This document shows, one piece after another, positions 23,041-35,234 of a DNA stretch of 64,000 nt (the stretch's first letter is position 1; each line of letters begins with the position of its first letter). The notes below the pieces were generated by a model. That model ran no database searches, had not been told where the DNA came from, and saw only the letters and a list, made by a program, of their open reading frames with translations. A program made the position numbers and the translations under genes. The stretch spans positions 237,475 to 301,474 of the forward strand of contig LUCM01002475.1 in the NCBI GenBank assembly GCA_008360955.1, given 5' to 3'. The stretch comes from Fasciolopsis buskii (taxonomy: Eukaryota > Platyhelminthes > Trematoda > Plagiorchiida > Fasciolidae).

Positions 23041-23044
23041 TAGC

Positions 23045-23091
23045 TATAAATATTCGAGGATCTCGAGGTGAGTTCACGTGCAAGTCACGTG
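23045..23091 (+). promoter_or_regulatory. Putative core promoter: TATA box and two E-boxes
   Basis: TATAAATA sits at 23045-23052, followed by two CACGTG palindromes at 23075-23080 and 23086-23091. They precede by about 100 bases the ATG (23195) of an ORF that ends at a strong splice donor. The arrangement is suggestive only; E-boxes downstream of the TATA would lie near or in the 5' UTR. Confidence 0.3.
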
Positions 23092-23194
23092 ATACAGTCC
23101 GGTGTAGCTTCGAGCTAGCTTGCTTAGGCGGGCAGCCAATAAGCACCGTAGGGACAAGTGGTCGTGAAATGCAAACATTATCGAAGGTAATTAT

Positions 23195-23514
23195 ATGGAA
23201 TGTATTCTACCGATCGGGATATCTCCAGTTTTGCAATATAAACCTACGAGCTGCAAATATAACTCGAAAGTATCCCCTTTCCGTTTTGTTCTCATTATAT
23301 TCATTTGTGTAATTTGGGTTGGAGTCAATTCAGTGCTTACTGGTAATTCGTATCCGTTCGTTACTGTGGCTGACCAAATTATGTACACTAATTCCAGCGG
23401 TATGCGCCAAAATGAATTGGGAATGCGAAACCTTGACCAAATTTCTGAATATAAATCACATAACAGTCTGCGATTGCTTCACTGGGATTTGACATTACAT
23501 CTGTCCAGGAACTG
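23195..23514 (+). CDS. Candidate first exon, membrane or secreted protein
   Basis: The ORF opens with ATG at 23195 and runs 106 codons plus two bases to CTG/GTGAGT, a near-consensus donor (intron from 23515). Residues about 31-46 ('FVLIIFICVIWVGVNS') form a single hydrophobic segment after a basic stretch, as in a type II signal anchor or an uncleaved signal. The part beyond it has an NSS glycosylation site. Later residues read 'RNLDQISEYKSHNSL' and 'LLHWDLTLHLSRN'. A TATA box lies upstream at 23045. I do not recognise the family and found no matching second exon, so this remains a candidate. Confidence 0.3.
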
Positions 23515-26109
23515 GTGAGTTCGCGAATATTAAAACGTGAAAAGCATGGAGCTGACCCCTTACCGCTGACTGAATGACATCAGTCCAACTGGGGTTCTTT
23601 TCATAGCAACTATTGAAAATGAATTACTGCTAATGTGGTATCACTTTTAACCAAACTCAGTCTAGTTCAGAAGAAAAAAAACAAGATCATTTGAATGTGA
23701 CAGATATTACCAACCAAAAAGCTCACCAAAAGTGATTTCCTAACTTCTGTTACAATCCGGGTATCCAGGTTTAAAATCAACATCAGTGACTTTGGTAAGC
23801 TATTAGCAATAAAAAGTTGTCAGATTTTAAGAAATGAATATTCGTGCAATAACTTTGTTTTGGTGCATGGAACGGCGGGCTCCATTTTGTACTAGCCGTG
23901 ATCTCCGCATTCTATACGTTACACGGTCGTCTTGACCATCCGTTTGTCGGAATCACCCAAATAGTCACTCAACTACCGTGTCGGTAACTCGGTGAAAGCG
24001 ATGAACGACATATATGGGCATTCAGTCGATCAAAATAGTTGCTACTTTATTTTTCATTGAGTCAATCATTGGACAAAGGAAGCATCAGCAAGATGAGTCC
24101 ATTGATCGTATACGTATATACGAGGGGTATTAAGATAAAGATGGAGTATTTTCCGTATATTTCGATTTCGTCAACCTTACCATTAAATTTTTTATTGATC
24201 ATTGATCCAAAGTGTCTTGGTAGCTGGTTCAGACGTTAACACTCACAACCCTCCTCCTTCCCATTGATGGGTAATTGCTTTCATGACCGAAGCCCAAACT
24301 CTCGGGCTCACCCAACATTCAGGTCCACCTGATCCTCTGATATTTGGATGAATCGTGATTTGTATCCCTTGTTCTACCTTATATCTGGTCTACTTGGAAC
24401 GGTGTCACTGTTCGCGAGAGCGAGAGGAAAAGTTATGCGGCTCCAACACAGTACATGCTGCGGTTACACAACTAGACAATGAAGTTTAAACGGGCATTTT
24501 AGGTCTAAATTCATCGTATTTTTACTGGTCAGCATTCGAAAACAACCAATTGTGGTCTTCCAAATTCACTGTAGATACGTGGACACGCCGTAAGACTAAC
24601 AGAGGGTATAGTAACGGTTTTTGTCTCTGTATGTTTGCGTGCTTATTGCCATGGCTGCTAGCACAGTCCCAATTACAGACGGACGAACAAACAGAACAAG
24701 TGCGAAACCAGCCCAATGCTTTCGATTTTAATGTCACGTCTGATTCCCTACACAGTAAAAAGTACACTGTCTGAAATAGTTCTCGGACAGAGAATGACTG
24801 AACCAACAGAACGGTTTGTCCGATGTCTACTACTTGCTCGCCTGACCGACTGATCGACTGACTGACCGATTTACTGCCTTGCTCATTCCGTAACTGACTG
24901 GCCGATACATTGTAGGTTTTTCTGTCATTCGGTCGACGCTAACGATTGTAAGCCAGACACTGATGATCATCTGGTAGCCCTTGGGCAGAAACGGTCATTG
25001 ACTATTCGCCGTATCCAGACCACTAGTGTAAAAATGCCCAAGATTGATCCAGTCAATTCACGTGTTATGTAATCCTGGGCAACATGGATGTTAAGATATT
25101 TATTGATTTCGGTACTAAAGTCCTGTAAAGCTAGTCGAACTAGGATGATTGATAAGGAATCCCAAGATGGAACGAAACAAACTTCAGCATCCATTTAAAA
25201 ATAGATGAGCATGCGGTTGGCATGACGTTTCGTTGATAACATGGAGTTCATCATCAACACTCGCCGCAGCCATTTGGCTGAAACTATGAATCATAATGAA
25301 AATGGTCGGTAATGTGGTGGTCTGAACGGTATGGTGACGCATAAATTATTACTGTCCTAATCACTTCCTTTACCTCCGAAAGATACCTAGTCAATGTTAC
25401 ATTTATCCAGACACATGGTTTTGGCCCTAAACTACAATACACACATCGCTTTGGTGACCAAAAAAAATCATTTTTGGCCGTCAATCTTGGTTGTTGCTGT
25501 TTCACAATAGCTGTGGTCCTGTCCCGTAGCGAATGAAGTAGAGATCAAAATTTGCGGTACACTGCTGACCTAATGAGAACTTCTGTAGTTCCATAATTAA
25601 ACTATCTGCAAGTTACTTTGAGAGTTTTTAATGCTTAGTCGTTTTTGAAAAACCAAGGAGGAGTCGAAATGATGAACTTCAAGTGACACACAGATATGTG
25701 GCATCTGAGCGGAACACACGTCCATTGATTTTTGACGACTCAGAGCTCAATGCGCGAGTCATGCTGATGTTCCAGTCACGCGAATTGATTGACATCTACG
25801 CAAACAGGAAAACTGTTTGGCTGGCGATAGAGCTGGCGAAAGAATAAGCATCAGAACCCAAGCAGGTCAGCTAAACCGGTTCAAAGGGGCTGAGATGCTG
25901 TCAAGCAACTCGTCATTACAAGCAGGGCTCGGGCTTAAGTAAGACATGAATGCCAATATTCGACGATCACATGACGCTGGATGATGAGCACGCCATCTAA
26001 CCACTTGATATAATAGGGTTGACAATTACCTCTCTCTGGAACGATAAATGGTGGTAAACAGCCAAATCACGGACTGTCACTAGTCAGAGATGTTCTACAA
26101 GTGCCATCT
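23515..26109. other. Nothing firmly recognised; decayed GACT tract
   Basis: Near 24837-24905 there is a degenerate run of GACT/GACC units. A 74-codon plus ORF (24550-24774) begins with a hydrophobic 'CLCMFACLLPWLLAQS' that could mimic a signal peptide, but it is overlapped by an opposite ORF and has no splice context. A tRNA-like 'TTGGTAGCTGGTTCAGACG' near 24215 lacks a B box. Confidence 0.35.
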
Positions 26110-26444
26110 TTGTCTAAACGTATGCGAATGATTCAGGGCAGGGCTGCCCGCTACTGGGCGCGTCCCTGGGTCGGGGATAAGGGAAAGGCCAGTATACAGG
26201 TGGTTAGTCATGAGTAAGGCAGGCACAAGCTCACCGAATAAGCTGCGGCGGACAAGCAGCGGCAGTGTCAAGGGCGTGGTGGGCTTTCATCTGGAGAGCG
26301 ACCTCACTAAAAAATCACAGCCGGCTGGTGGAAAGCGTCGTGGATAATGTAGTCCGCCACCCAAATGAAGTCATTGCCTCTTGTTGTGTTCCGCTGACCC
26401 GGCAAGGTTTCCAGAAGAGGCCTATGAACCGATCACCGGCTCAG
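26110..26444 (+). other. GC-rich leader before RTE, possibly its 5' UTR
   Basis: This stretch is noticeably richer in G and C than its surroundings ('GGCTGCCCGCTACTGGGCGC' near 26143). It runs straight into the first RTE sequence shared with the other copy. It may be the 5' UTR of this RTE copy, but the second copy does not contain it, so the true element start is unknown. Confidence 0.35.
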
Positions 26445-26669
26445 CTCAGATGACTCTGCTGCTTCGCAGAAAGCGATTGGCTGTGCAACTGCTAGAGGTG
26501 CATTCTCGACTAAACAGGCCTATTCTGGACTGGTCGACTGAGTAGTACGACAGCCCAAAAGACATGCAACCACGAATATGACTGATCTTCACTAGAACGT
26601 TTCTGGCTCTTCTCTCACTTGCATAAGCGACTTTCCACTGTAAACAACTTTCTGTTACTCTACTGATTC

Positions 26670-27143
26670 GTGTTATTCCCCCTCTTCCCACCCAATTTCC
26701 TTATATTTTTTGAAACATCAATCGGCCGCGCTAGTAGTAGTGTTACTGGAATAAGTCCTGTCACTGTCCTCTCGCATCCTCTCTCAGACAGCATCCAAAT
26801 CTCGCCGAACTCGCTTCTGCCTGATGATTCACTTATTCGTCCTCGATATCCCCTCAAACTAGCCACATTCCATGTGCAAACACTGGTGCGTGTAGATCAA
26901 CAGGGGTATTTAGCAAGGTCATTGGAGATCCTAGCTCGCCATGTGTGTTGTATTCAACAGACTCGTACTCACTACTCCAGATGCGTTATCCAGCCGACAT
27001 CCCCATCTGGTCCTTCCGCGAGGTTTCATCTGCACCATTCGGGGGACCCTGAGGCTTCGGTCTCTGGTGTTGCTGGTGTTTGTGTAGCTCTCAGTGAGAG
27101 AGCTGCGGCTGCAATACTTGACTGGCACCCAGTCCACAGCTAG
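26670..27143 (+). pseudogene. RTE endonuclease, N-terminal part
   Basis: A 157-codon ORF. The first 65 residues are rich in S, P and F and may be leader. From 'KLATFHVQTLVRVDQQ' on it matches the start of RTE apurinic endonucleases, with 'RSLEILARHVCCIQQTR' (normal form CC..ETR, so the catalytic glutamate is replaced by glutamine). It continues 'GDPEASVSGVAGVCVALS' and ends 'ILDWHPVHS' at a stop created by a small insertion. The catalytic substitution and the stop mark decay. Confidence 0.8.
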
Positions 27144-27206
27144 CTATGCGCAGTTAGACCTAGAGGTTCATCCAGACTAAACAATCGTCGCTATGATAGA
27201 CGCAAA

Positions 27207-27662
27207 TTGTTTGTTGTCTCAGCATACGCGCCAGCAGATTGCAGCCCAGATGCAGTCAAGGACACTTTCTATCAGAAGCTGCGCAACCTCATACGCACAG
27301 CAAGGCGGGGTGACATTGTGAGCTTAGTAAGGGACATGAATGCCCCAGTGGGTCGGCTGTCCTCGAAGGAGGTGCACCTAGGAGGTCCCTTTGGTTTCGA
27401 TTCCTGTTGTCCTGAAAACGAGGAACGGTTGTTGGTTTTGTGCTCTGGTCAGCAATTGCTTCTTGTTAGTACGAGGTTCAGACGTCCCAATCGCCAAAAC
27501 GCCACCTGGCGTCCGTCTAACCCTTTTCGAATCAGCGGTGGACCGAAATCGACGACATCAATAGTAGCGCTAGTATGCACAAAGCTGTTCATGTGTTTTG
27601 GTGGGGGGCTCAGAACGAACGCTGATCCGATCAGTTTATCAATCTTTCGAAGCGCATTCTGA
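27207..27662 (+). pseudogene. RTE endonuclease, central part
   Basis: This continues the endonuclease in another frame: 'LFVVSAYAPADCSPDAVK', 'FYQKLRNLIRTARRGD' and 'DMNAPVGRL' (normal GDFNA, with the glycine replaced by arginine). Then come 'HLGGPFGF', 'NEERLLVLCSGQQLLLV' and 'NATWRPSNP'. After that the frame shifts and the expected 'RWTEIDDI' segment continues in a different frame near 27525. The SDH box could not be identified with confidence. Confidence 0.85.
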
Positions 27663-27789
27663 CACCCTGGATTTTGGCTGAGTCTCTGAGCCTTCTTGAT
27701 GCACACCAGTCCATCCCGGCTGCTTGAGAATATGATGAAGCACGGCTCGTAACGGGACGTGAATGCAATGCAAGCTTGCGCAGGATCGC

Positions 27790-28990
27790 GAGATTTGGTG
27801 GTCTCAGTGAGCTTTGGAGATGCAACATGCTGCCGTCATGGGAAATTCCCGCAAGCTACTTCACCTTATCCGAGCTACCGGTAGGAAAGCATTAGGCGTG
27901 AGCGAAACAATCTATGAAGCTGACGGTTTATCGAGTCACAACCTGCAGCGCCGTCTGGTACGTTGGGCGGAGAACTTTCAGGCACAATTTAGCCGGCTCT
28001 CAGTGTCAGCGCCCCCCGCTGCTCTTCCGCCAGGCATCCAACGGCCTGTTACAACAGGTCCATCAACTGAGGTGGAAATCCAAGCATTAGAGCGTCATGA
28101 TGCACCAGGCTCCCATGGCGTTATCCAAGTTCTGTTTAACGATTTCGGAGCCGAACCGGCCGGAGAGCTTCCAGTTTCGTTCTTCAAGGTCTGATACTCC
28201 GAGAAAGACCCTCCCTGTGGAAGGAGTCGATTCCCATTCCCACCTTTGAAAAAGGTTTGCGCAGCGAATACGTTGATTATAGAGGTATTGGCTTAATACC
28301 AATAGCGCCCAAGCTGCTTTCGTTCATCATTCTTCGCAAGTTGTACAACACACGTGAAGGGCAAACTCGTAAGGAACAGCCGTGGATACGTCAGTCAAAT
28401 TTTCACCCTCCGACAGGTAATAGAGCACCGTCTTATTTTCCAGAGGCCAATGATCATCGTGTTCTTGGAAATTCGCGCAGCCTTTGACTCTTTGGATAGG
28501 TCTGCACTATGGAACTGTTTGTTGAGAAACAGAGTACCTAGGGAGTATGTGCCGACCCTCAAAGAGTTGTACCGTCATACCTCAGGTCGAGTTAGGGGTC
28601 ATGGCCAGCTATCGTCACCCTTCGTCGTCTCTAGTGGAGTACGCCAAGCATGTCATATATCCCTACTTCTTTTCAACTTTGTCATAGACAATGCTCTATA
28701 GAACGATTTAACCGGTCTTTTACACGATGGAATCGAACTCCTCACAGAGAACAGAGTATTTGACTTAGAGTATGCTGGTGACATCTTCATGCCGCGTGGC
28801 GGTGCATAGGCAATTTGACGCGCCTTAGACGGCTTGGCGGTTGAGGTATCCTTATACGGTAAGTGGTTTGCACCTTCAAAATCCAAGGCACACCCTCAAG
28901 ACAGACAGGAGCCTGTACATGCTCTCGCCATCTGTGGTGATCGTTTAGAGGTAGGCAATAGCTTCAAGTACCTTGAAAGCCTGATCACAA
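27790..28990 (+). pseudogene. RTE reverse transcriptase domain
   Basis: Assembled over several frames, this shows 'MGNSRKLLHLIRATGRK', 'ALGVSETIYEADG', 'RRLVRWAENFQAQFS', 'QIFTLRQVIEHR', 'VFLEIRAAFDSLDRSALW' (motif A, D to E in FLDI) and 'SGVRQACHISLLLFNFVID' (motif B, normal GVRQGCPISPFLFNF). It continues with 'LEYAGDIF' (motif C, YADD to YAGD) and 'DRLEVGNSFKYLESL'. Three of the catalytic blocks are mutated. Full-length RTE RT is otherwise well covered, so little has been deleted; the decay is by point changes and small indels. Confidence 0.9.
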
Positions 28991-29009
28991 CTGGCGGAGT
29001 CGTCGGGGA

Positions 29010-29546
29010 GCAGATCTTGTCACGAACTGCAAAAACCAGAGCACCTTCACAAACCTACGACACTTGTGGCACCGCCATGACTTCCGGCTTTCCATCAAGG
29101 GAAGGATGTACAACGCTACAGCTCATAGTATTCTTCCCTACGGTTGCGAGACCTGAACTATCCGCGTCGAGGATGGCCGATGACTTTCTGTGTTCGACCA
29201 CCGATGTCTCCGAAGGATTGCTTGTGTCTGGTGGGAGCATTGGGCGAGTAATGGCTAGATGCAAACGGTCTTCCTCTGACTGGGATAATCGCCGTACGTC
29301 CTCTTCGGTAGCTTGGACACGTATTGGGTATGCCCGCTCATCATCTACCTTCTCGTGTCCCTTTTGCATGTGCTCAGCAAGGTCGGAAGAAGCGACGTGG
29401 CGATCAGGCTATGATTTGGTGTAGGGGTATGAAGAAGTTGGCTTCGGTTTTGGCCGCGGCTGCTGCTTCCCGCCTTCCTGGTTGTGACCCAACAGACGAG
29501 GATCATTGTTGATTGGAAATGCTGAGAGATATGGCTCAGAATGGCC
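29010..29546 (+). pseudogene. RTE post-RT and C-terminal domain
   Basis: The right protein frame changes here. One frame gives 'RLSIKGRMYNATAHSILPYGCET' type sequence and 'VFDHRCLRRIACVWWEH'. Another gives 'GMPAHHLPSRVPFACAQQG', 'KKRRGDQAMIWCRGMKKL' and 'SRLPGCDP'. After a TGA in place of the usual tryptophan it ends 'LEMLRDMAQN'. The apparently long 196-codon ORF at 28834-29424 is partly out of frame with the real domain. Confidence 0.8.
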
Positions 29547-29685
29547 TGTTTGTGGAACTCAGTACCCTTAAAAATAATCCGAAAGCAAGCAAAGCGTCAG
29601 AAAATGTGTACGGTAAGAATATAGAAAACAGTTGGTTTGTTGTTGTTTATCATTCCACCTCTATTTGTCTACATTCTGTGGATAT

Positions 29686-31086
29686 TTATTTGCTTGTTTT
29701 TGCGTTGTTGCCATGCTCGTTTCCAAGTTTATATGGAATGATAACAGCAGTATATTGCAATCTGTATAATAATCGTTAAATAATTACAAAATTGCGTGAT
29801 CTCCTCTCTGTCTTCGTCTTGGTTGTCGGTGTTTGGTGTCATTCCAGAACGCCATGGTCATTATTCAATTGAGTATCATTAATACCACGATCGGCATAGT
29901 TTATTAAACCACCGGACATACAGACTGGCTGATTGGTTGCTGAAAATATGCTGGCCGTTTTTGAAGTACATTCCAGTAACCGGTTGCATTAAACAAAAGT
30001 ATATGAGGTAGTTTCCCCCACCGATCATTGTATTTGCTCATTGGGGACTTGGTGTCCATCAGAACTATCCCATCGATACCGTTTCAAAGCAAAAACTACT
30101 TCCTTGATTGTAATTGGCTCAAATTTATTTCGCCAATGGTACATCTGACTGGTTACTTTAGACGTGAACAAGGGGTTTACAAATAAACCTGAACATGATC
30201 CTCTGTTGATTCGGTCTTCTTCCAGTCTTCATTTGTATAGTCTGGGATATGAGCCATTCCAATACGCATTAGCCATCTGCATTCGTGTGTCACTACGTTC
30301 ACCCAGGCTCTCCATTGCAGCTTAGCTCATCAGTATTATCGCAATAAGTGCTGTGGAATGGAGATACCCAATATTGTACATTTGAACCTACCTGCTGGTG
30401 TACCCTTAACCCAATCGTCCGGTGATCCAGGAGAAACTACCACCCGGTAAGCACCTCACGTCTTTCAAAGATCGATTAGATTGTGAGTAGTGGGACAGAA
30501 CTACTGATAAAATTGCCATTTTTCACCGTCACAGGAATGAACCTCGTCTATTCAGAAGGTTCGCAGGTTTTGGAGTTGGCCTGTAGGAATTTTTGGATGA
30601 ACGATATGGGGTCTCTCGAAAACACACAACAGAATGCTCAGCAGTAGTCTCAGAGACGTTGTCGGACTAATCATATATTTATGCATCTTCGAAAAAAATG
30701 AGAGTCCGCCTGAGCAATACCTTCTACTTGAGCTTTGGATGGTCGATGTCTGCTTTCATCTGGCCCAAGTGGAATCCCCAAATGATCTCAAAGGTTCTAC
30801 TTAAATGTTTGTGATTGTATGATTAGAATGCTTTTCGGAAATTTAGTGTCTGGGTCGTGGGTTGGGGAATGAAATTTGACTGACTAGCAAAACCTCAAAA
30901 ATAAGTGGCTTCTTTGGACCTTTGAATGGGTTTGATGCGATAATTTTGGGAAATGCCTAGTTCTCACTGAGTAAACAAAGTTATCACTTTATGTCAATCA
31001 TAAAAAGTCTCCTGATTCTTCTTCTTCATGTCCTTCGAATACCACGCCATAGATCGAGACCGTTCCTCAAGACCTTTAAGCACACA

Positions 31087-31132
<46 letters not shown>

Positions 31133-32515
31133 GTCATTGCTTGGAGTCGTCTTACTATTGGTTTCCGGCCCTTGACTGTTGTTAGGTAGGTGTATAGTAT
31201 GGTCCTGCCTCTTTTTTCAAAGGAAGATTTACAGGTTAGGTGCCTGACACAGAAGGTTAGCAGCAAAACATTATAAAACTATTTTGAAGCTTGGTTTTTA
31301 AACTGCGACGTTTGGCGCCTCAACTGCGGAATATACTGTTGGATTAACCTAAATTATCAAGTCACCAGATTCGGCCCGATGCTTTGGAGGTGATCTGCTA
31401 TGGTGGGACGTAAGCGTTGTTCAGAGTTTGTTTATTCCATCTCGGGGCGTTGCTACAGGACTACGGTCGGCAATTGCAAACTAGTTGCGTGCGTCTCTGA
31501 TATTGAGCTGTCATGCCTGGCGTTTTATATTATCTGAGATATTTCCTCATGAGTGAGACAAGGCTATCAATGTCCCTGGGCGGATCCTATCAACGAGTCC
31601 CCTTTTCTGTATATTGTATACATTGGGAGAAATCCTGTGCTCAAGCCACAGTATATCTTGCAGTTGAACCAACTCAGTTTAAAATCGAATGTCCACAGCA
31701 ATCATATTTCTTTTTTAGGCTTTTGCTAATGGCTCTTAAACGGGGACATTTGTAAGTAAATGAGAAACGTGTACTCCATTTAGTGGTCAATAAACGAAAA
31801 CTAGACGCAAATAAGCAAGAAAACCTGGCTAGCAAAGAATGACCAGAAGGTACTTTAGAATGGCCAGAAAATATCTAAGGGCGGGTGAAAATAATTCGAG
31901 TTCTGTCATGTCTTTGCGGCACAGTAGGTTAATATTGCTCCAAAATCTTGTTGCACGTTTTCTGCTCACTATTGATTGACACTTTACAAATTATAGTGCT
32001 AAAATTTCACCACTGTATGTTCTTGGTGGCCTTCGACCATGGAGGTGGATATAGTCCGGTAACATATCCACTTTATTCAGTCGGTGATTACTTGTCCTCT
32101 GTGGATTAGCAAATCTTTGAGAATTAACCCTTTTAAAAATTATTTTCTTAATAATTAGTCTGGTCACCGTGACAGCTTGGAAGTTGTGCCCTCTCGGACT
32201 AAAGTCCCTGCGGACGCGAAGCAACCACTTCTACCTGTGCACAAATGTCTTGAAAATACGATACGAATGAATAAGAATGTCCGTTCTCACAAGTCATTTC
32301 AACATAAATGGTGAACGGCAAAACAGTCGCACTATTCCCATGTTATATATTAATTGACATAGTTACTTTTCGAGAGATTTTTTGTAGGAGTGTCCCGTTT
32401 ATACCCCCGATGCCCGCCGGTTTGTGTGCCTGATGTTATTGTGGAATCACAACAAAATACCTCCTCATAACTGATGATGTACAGACTGTCACCTTACCCC
32501 CTTCCTGTTTTCTAT
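29686..32515. other. Nothing recognised apart from (AT)n at 31090-31131
   Basis: Short ORFs only. Plus 31513-31755 (80 codons) ends in a segment preceded by a CTTTTTTTAG-like acceptor, but no consistent exon results. No LINE or SINE motifs were identified. Confidence 0.4.
31090..31131. repeat. (AT)n microsatellite
   Basis: About 18 uninterrupted TA units followed by a TTTATATA end. It accounts for the tyrosine-isoleucine run in the overlapping reading frame. Confidence 0.95.
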
Positions 32516-32516
32516 C

Positions 32517-32714
32517 TTGGCCTCTTTTATAGCTGCACACGACTGCTGTTTGCTCATAAAGTTTACCGATAATACCATGCTCCTTACAACATGCGAGTTT
32601 GCGACCGAGAGTTATCGAATTCACTCACTGGCCTTATGGTCACAACTTTACCTGAACCAAGTGATCAGTTACGTTGTTTTCTCCACAGAACTTCCAGATA
32701 TTCTGATCGCATGA
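32517..32714 (+). pseudogene. Possible LINE RT palm scrap
   Basis: The plus-strand translation 'LIKFTDNTMLLTTCEFATES' followed by 'LALWSQLYLNQ' is reminiscent of the RT catalytic block KFADDTTLL and the following helix of CR1/jockey-type elements, with the second aspartate changed to asparagine. The similarity is short and no flanking RT motif was found, so chance is a real alternative. Confidence 0.25.
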
Positions 32715-35234
32715 CTTCTCGTGCAATCTTTCTTATGAAGGGTTGTCACATAGCTTTTATTGCAATTTAACTTCTCCATTTTCCATATTTATCTTCCCTG
32801 CTGATGAAACGATAACGTACACAGAATTGAAAATTCCCCCTCTTTGTCGATCTTGCCACGTAAAGCTCAAATGTAGTGTTCGGGCGTCTTGTGATATGAT
32901 CTGGGCGAGCTATCTTCACCGTTAGGCGAGATGTTCGACTACGACATTGGTTAGTTGACGAAAATTTTCACTTTCCAAGGTTTCCGGTCGACGTTGAAAC
33001 ATGTTTTGCCCAGGTGAGAGAGCTGGCGTCCGGTTTGTCACACGTTTTCTAGTACAGTTCTGGATAAGAAGCGAACTCGTGAAAAGGGAACATCAAGACA
33101 GTTAACTGAAATGTAGGAATAGTAAGGAAAACTCGTAAGTAGGAAAGGCACTGCACAGCTGTTTCATGTTCGTAAAGAATCATCAACAGTGTATATCCGC
33201 CGCGCCCAAACTGGGACGCGAGCCCGGGACGAACGATTTTGAGTCAAACACCCAGTTCGGGTGCGGTAAATGTGCACTTTTGATGATTCCTAACAAAGAT
33301 GAAACTGCTGTACAGTGCTTACATGGTTTCTTAATGGCGAGTTGAGATGATATCACATGGTGAATTATTTCTTCTACTACTAGCACACACCAAGTATGAA
33401 GAGTAGGATAAGGCATATCAGCGTTGACAACAAAACTGAGTGTTTACACAAAACATCTGAGCAAAAAGAAGATTACGTTCGTTACCCGGGGAGTGTGACT
33501 AAGAAAAACATCAAGGAAGGAAAGGGTTACTTGGGGAAATCAACAAATCAAACTTAATCTTCCAAGACGGCAACTCACTGAGCAAGAACCATTAAGAGAA
33601 CATTGACCGGATAAAATTCCTTCGATGAACCTTGTTTTGAACATGTGAGGATACCTAAAAAAGATGTTGTCTACATTAGTCTTATCAATTCTAAATGGCA
33701 AACCAAGAAGAATCAGATCTTCCACTGGTGTCTGCTGCTGAAATCCGGCACATTAGTTGTCACAATACATTATTACCTGTAGCTTAAAGCAATAGCATTG
33801 GTCATATTGCGGATAAGTGCAACCGAAGTTAAACTGAGGTTAAGCACTTTAGCATGGATCATGCTCTGGCATTGTTCCGCTATGTTCTAGCCATCCGTTG
33901 CCGCTCTTCGTGCTGGAGTCCCTCGGAAGGACGAAAGCGATTTCACGGCTCTGCACTTTTAGCATGGTAAAGCCCCCAAAAATGTTCCATGAGTTGATTG
34001 CCCTTAAGGATTTAGTATGAATGCTAAGCTTGGCTATCGAGGTATTCTAAAACAAGATTTGCCTAATGCATGTCACGCGCCACAGAGTGGAAAGTGAGGT
34101 GCTCACATCCTTGTCTTTCTCATTAGAATGTTTGAGTCTTTTGACGACCGACAGTTTGAACGGGATATCCAAGATCAAGAGAAGATCTAGCTTGTGGTTC
34201 GACGTGATCACATTGTATGCACACCGGAATATGGCGCTTTCAAAGACGAAAAAGGATTGAGTTTAGGATTCACCAATCAGGAGACAAAGTTTGACGAACC
34301 AATCCAGTCCAAGTCACGAAATAAACGTCACAAACAAAGTGAATAAAACTGCGAAATCAGGAAATTATTTCGTTAAAGCTGCGAGCGACCTTGCAGTTAC
34401 GACTGATTGTGCAGAATTGCCAAACGACTAGAAAATTTGTATCGATTTTTGTTAGCTCACTCAAATTAGACTTCTTGTGTTCCGTTTCTCCTTTTGTGAT
34501 TGTCTTTTATCACATCGTCATATTCAACTGAACGGTCATCAACTCCAACATTACATACATCACGATCAGTGGTGGTATCCCCAAATTCCTCGTCGGAACA
34601 AAACTGAGAGTTTTTTAACTATGTATTCGGAATTACTGAGGGACATTTACTTCTCTTTACTGTTTTCTATTAATGTGCAATGACCAAAAATATTTGGAAA
34701 TTCCTGTTCAGGGACTCGATTAACAGTCGTGTATCTTCGACACCACCAGATTAATTGCCCAAAGAATCACGTGATCTGCTTTGGTCTGGTGTGTACATTT
34801 TGCAGGGAAAATGTGTTCTGACTTTCCAATCCTCTGATTCGATAAAGTGTTAGTTTTACGCCTCGATGAATCTCAAAATTTGGCCTATAACCTCTCAAGC
34901 AAATAGTTTTATAATCTCGACTATTTCCTATTTGATCCGAATGGTCTGGAATCGGGAGCGCTTCCAGTCGAAATTTTGGACAGTCTTCCACAACTGATCA
35001 CACTATTTTCGCCATAATTTTTTGCTTCGCAGTTCCTATTTTGGTTCTCAACCACTTTGTGGGGTGTGTTGACGGGGGAGGGGGAGAGGGTTACTGAATA
35101 GCGAATATTTGTTTAGGCGAACGTCCGGCACTTACGGATGGAAACACGAACACAAAAAATCACTCTCTGTCCTTTAATATAATACTGCACTGTGTTGCGA
35201 ACGTTTCTGGTTATCTTCATCAATGGTTTGCTAG
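32715..35234. other. No gene recognised; weak tRNA-like at 33185-33280
   Basis: On the minus strand near 33225 the string 'GTCCCGGGCTCGCGTCCCAG' resembles the T-arm of a tRNA-like SINE, but an A box is not clear. ORFs such as minus 34767-34991 have a protein-like composition ('DCPKFRLEALPIPDHSDQ') without recognisable domain or splice context. Nothing else can be supported. Confidence 0.3.

Larger units (their letters stand above)
26445..29685 (+). mobile_element. RTE-type LINE, most complete copy
   Basis: This element contains in order a 5' region, an endonuclease (from about 26865), a reverse transcriptase (about 27790-28990), the post-RT domain and the conserved C-terminus ending 'DMAQN' (29546), then about 140 bases of 3' UTR. 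Multiple frameshifts and stops interrupt it. The catalytic YADD reads YAGD (28771-28782), so it is inactive. The 5' 574 bases and the 3' 820 bases are nearly identical to pieces at 15923-16496 and 17583-18402. RTE elements encode one protein and copy themselves by target-primed reverse transcription. The wording is typical of flatworm RTEs. Confidence 0.9.

Noticed and set aside
24550..24774. Secreted protein with an N-terminal hydrophobic stretch
   Set aside because: Fully overlapped by an opposite-strand ORF of greater length, with no splice or promoter context.
28834..29424. Longest ORF in the window (196 codons) as an intact gene
   Set aside because: Only its first part is in the RTE frame; the remainder is out of frame with the conserved RTE post-RT domain that other frames reveal.
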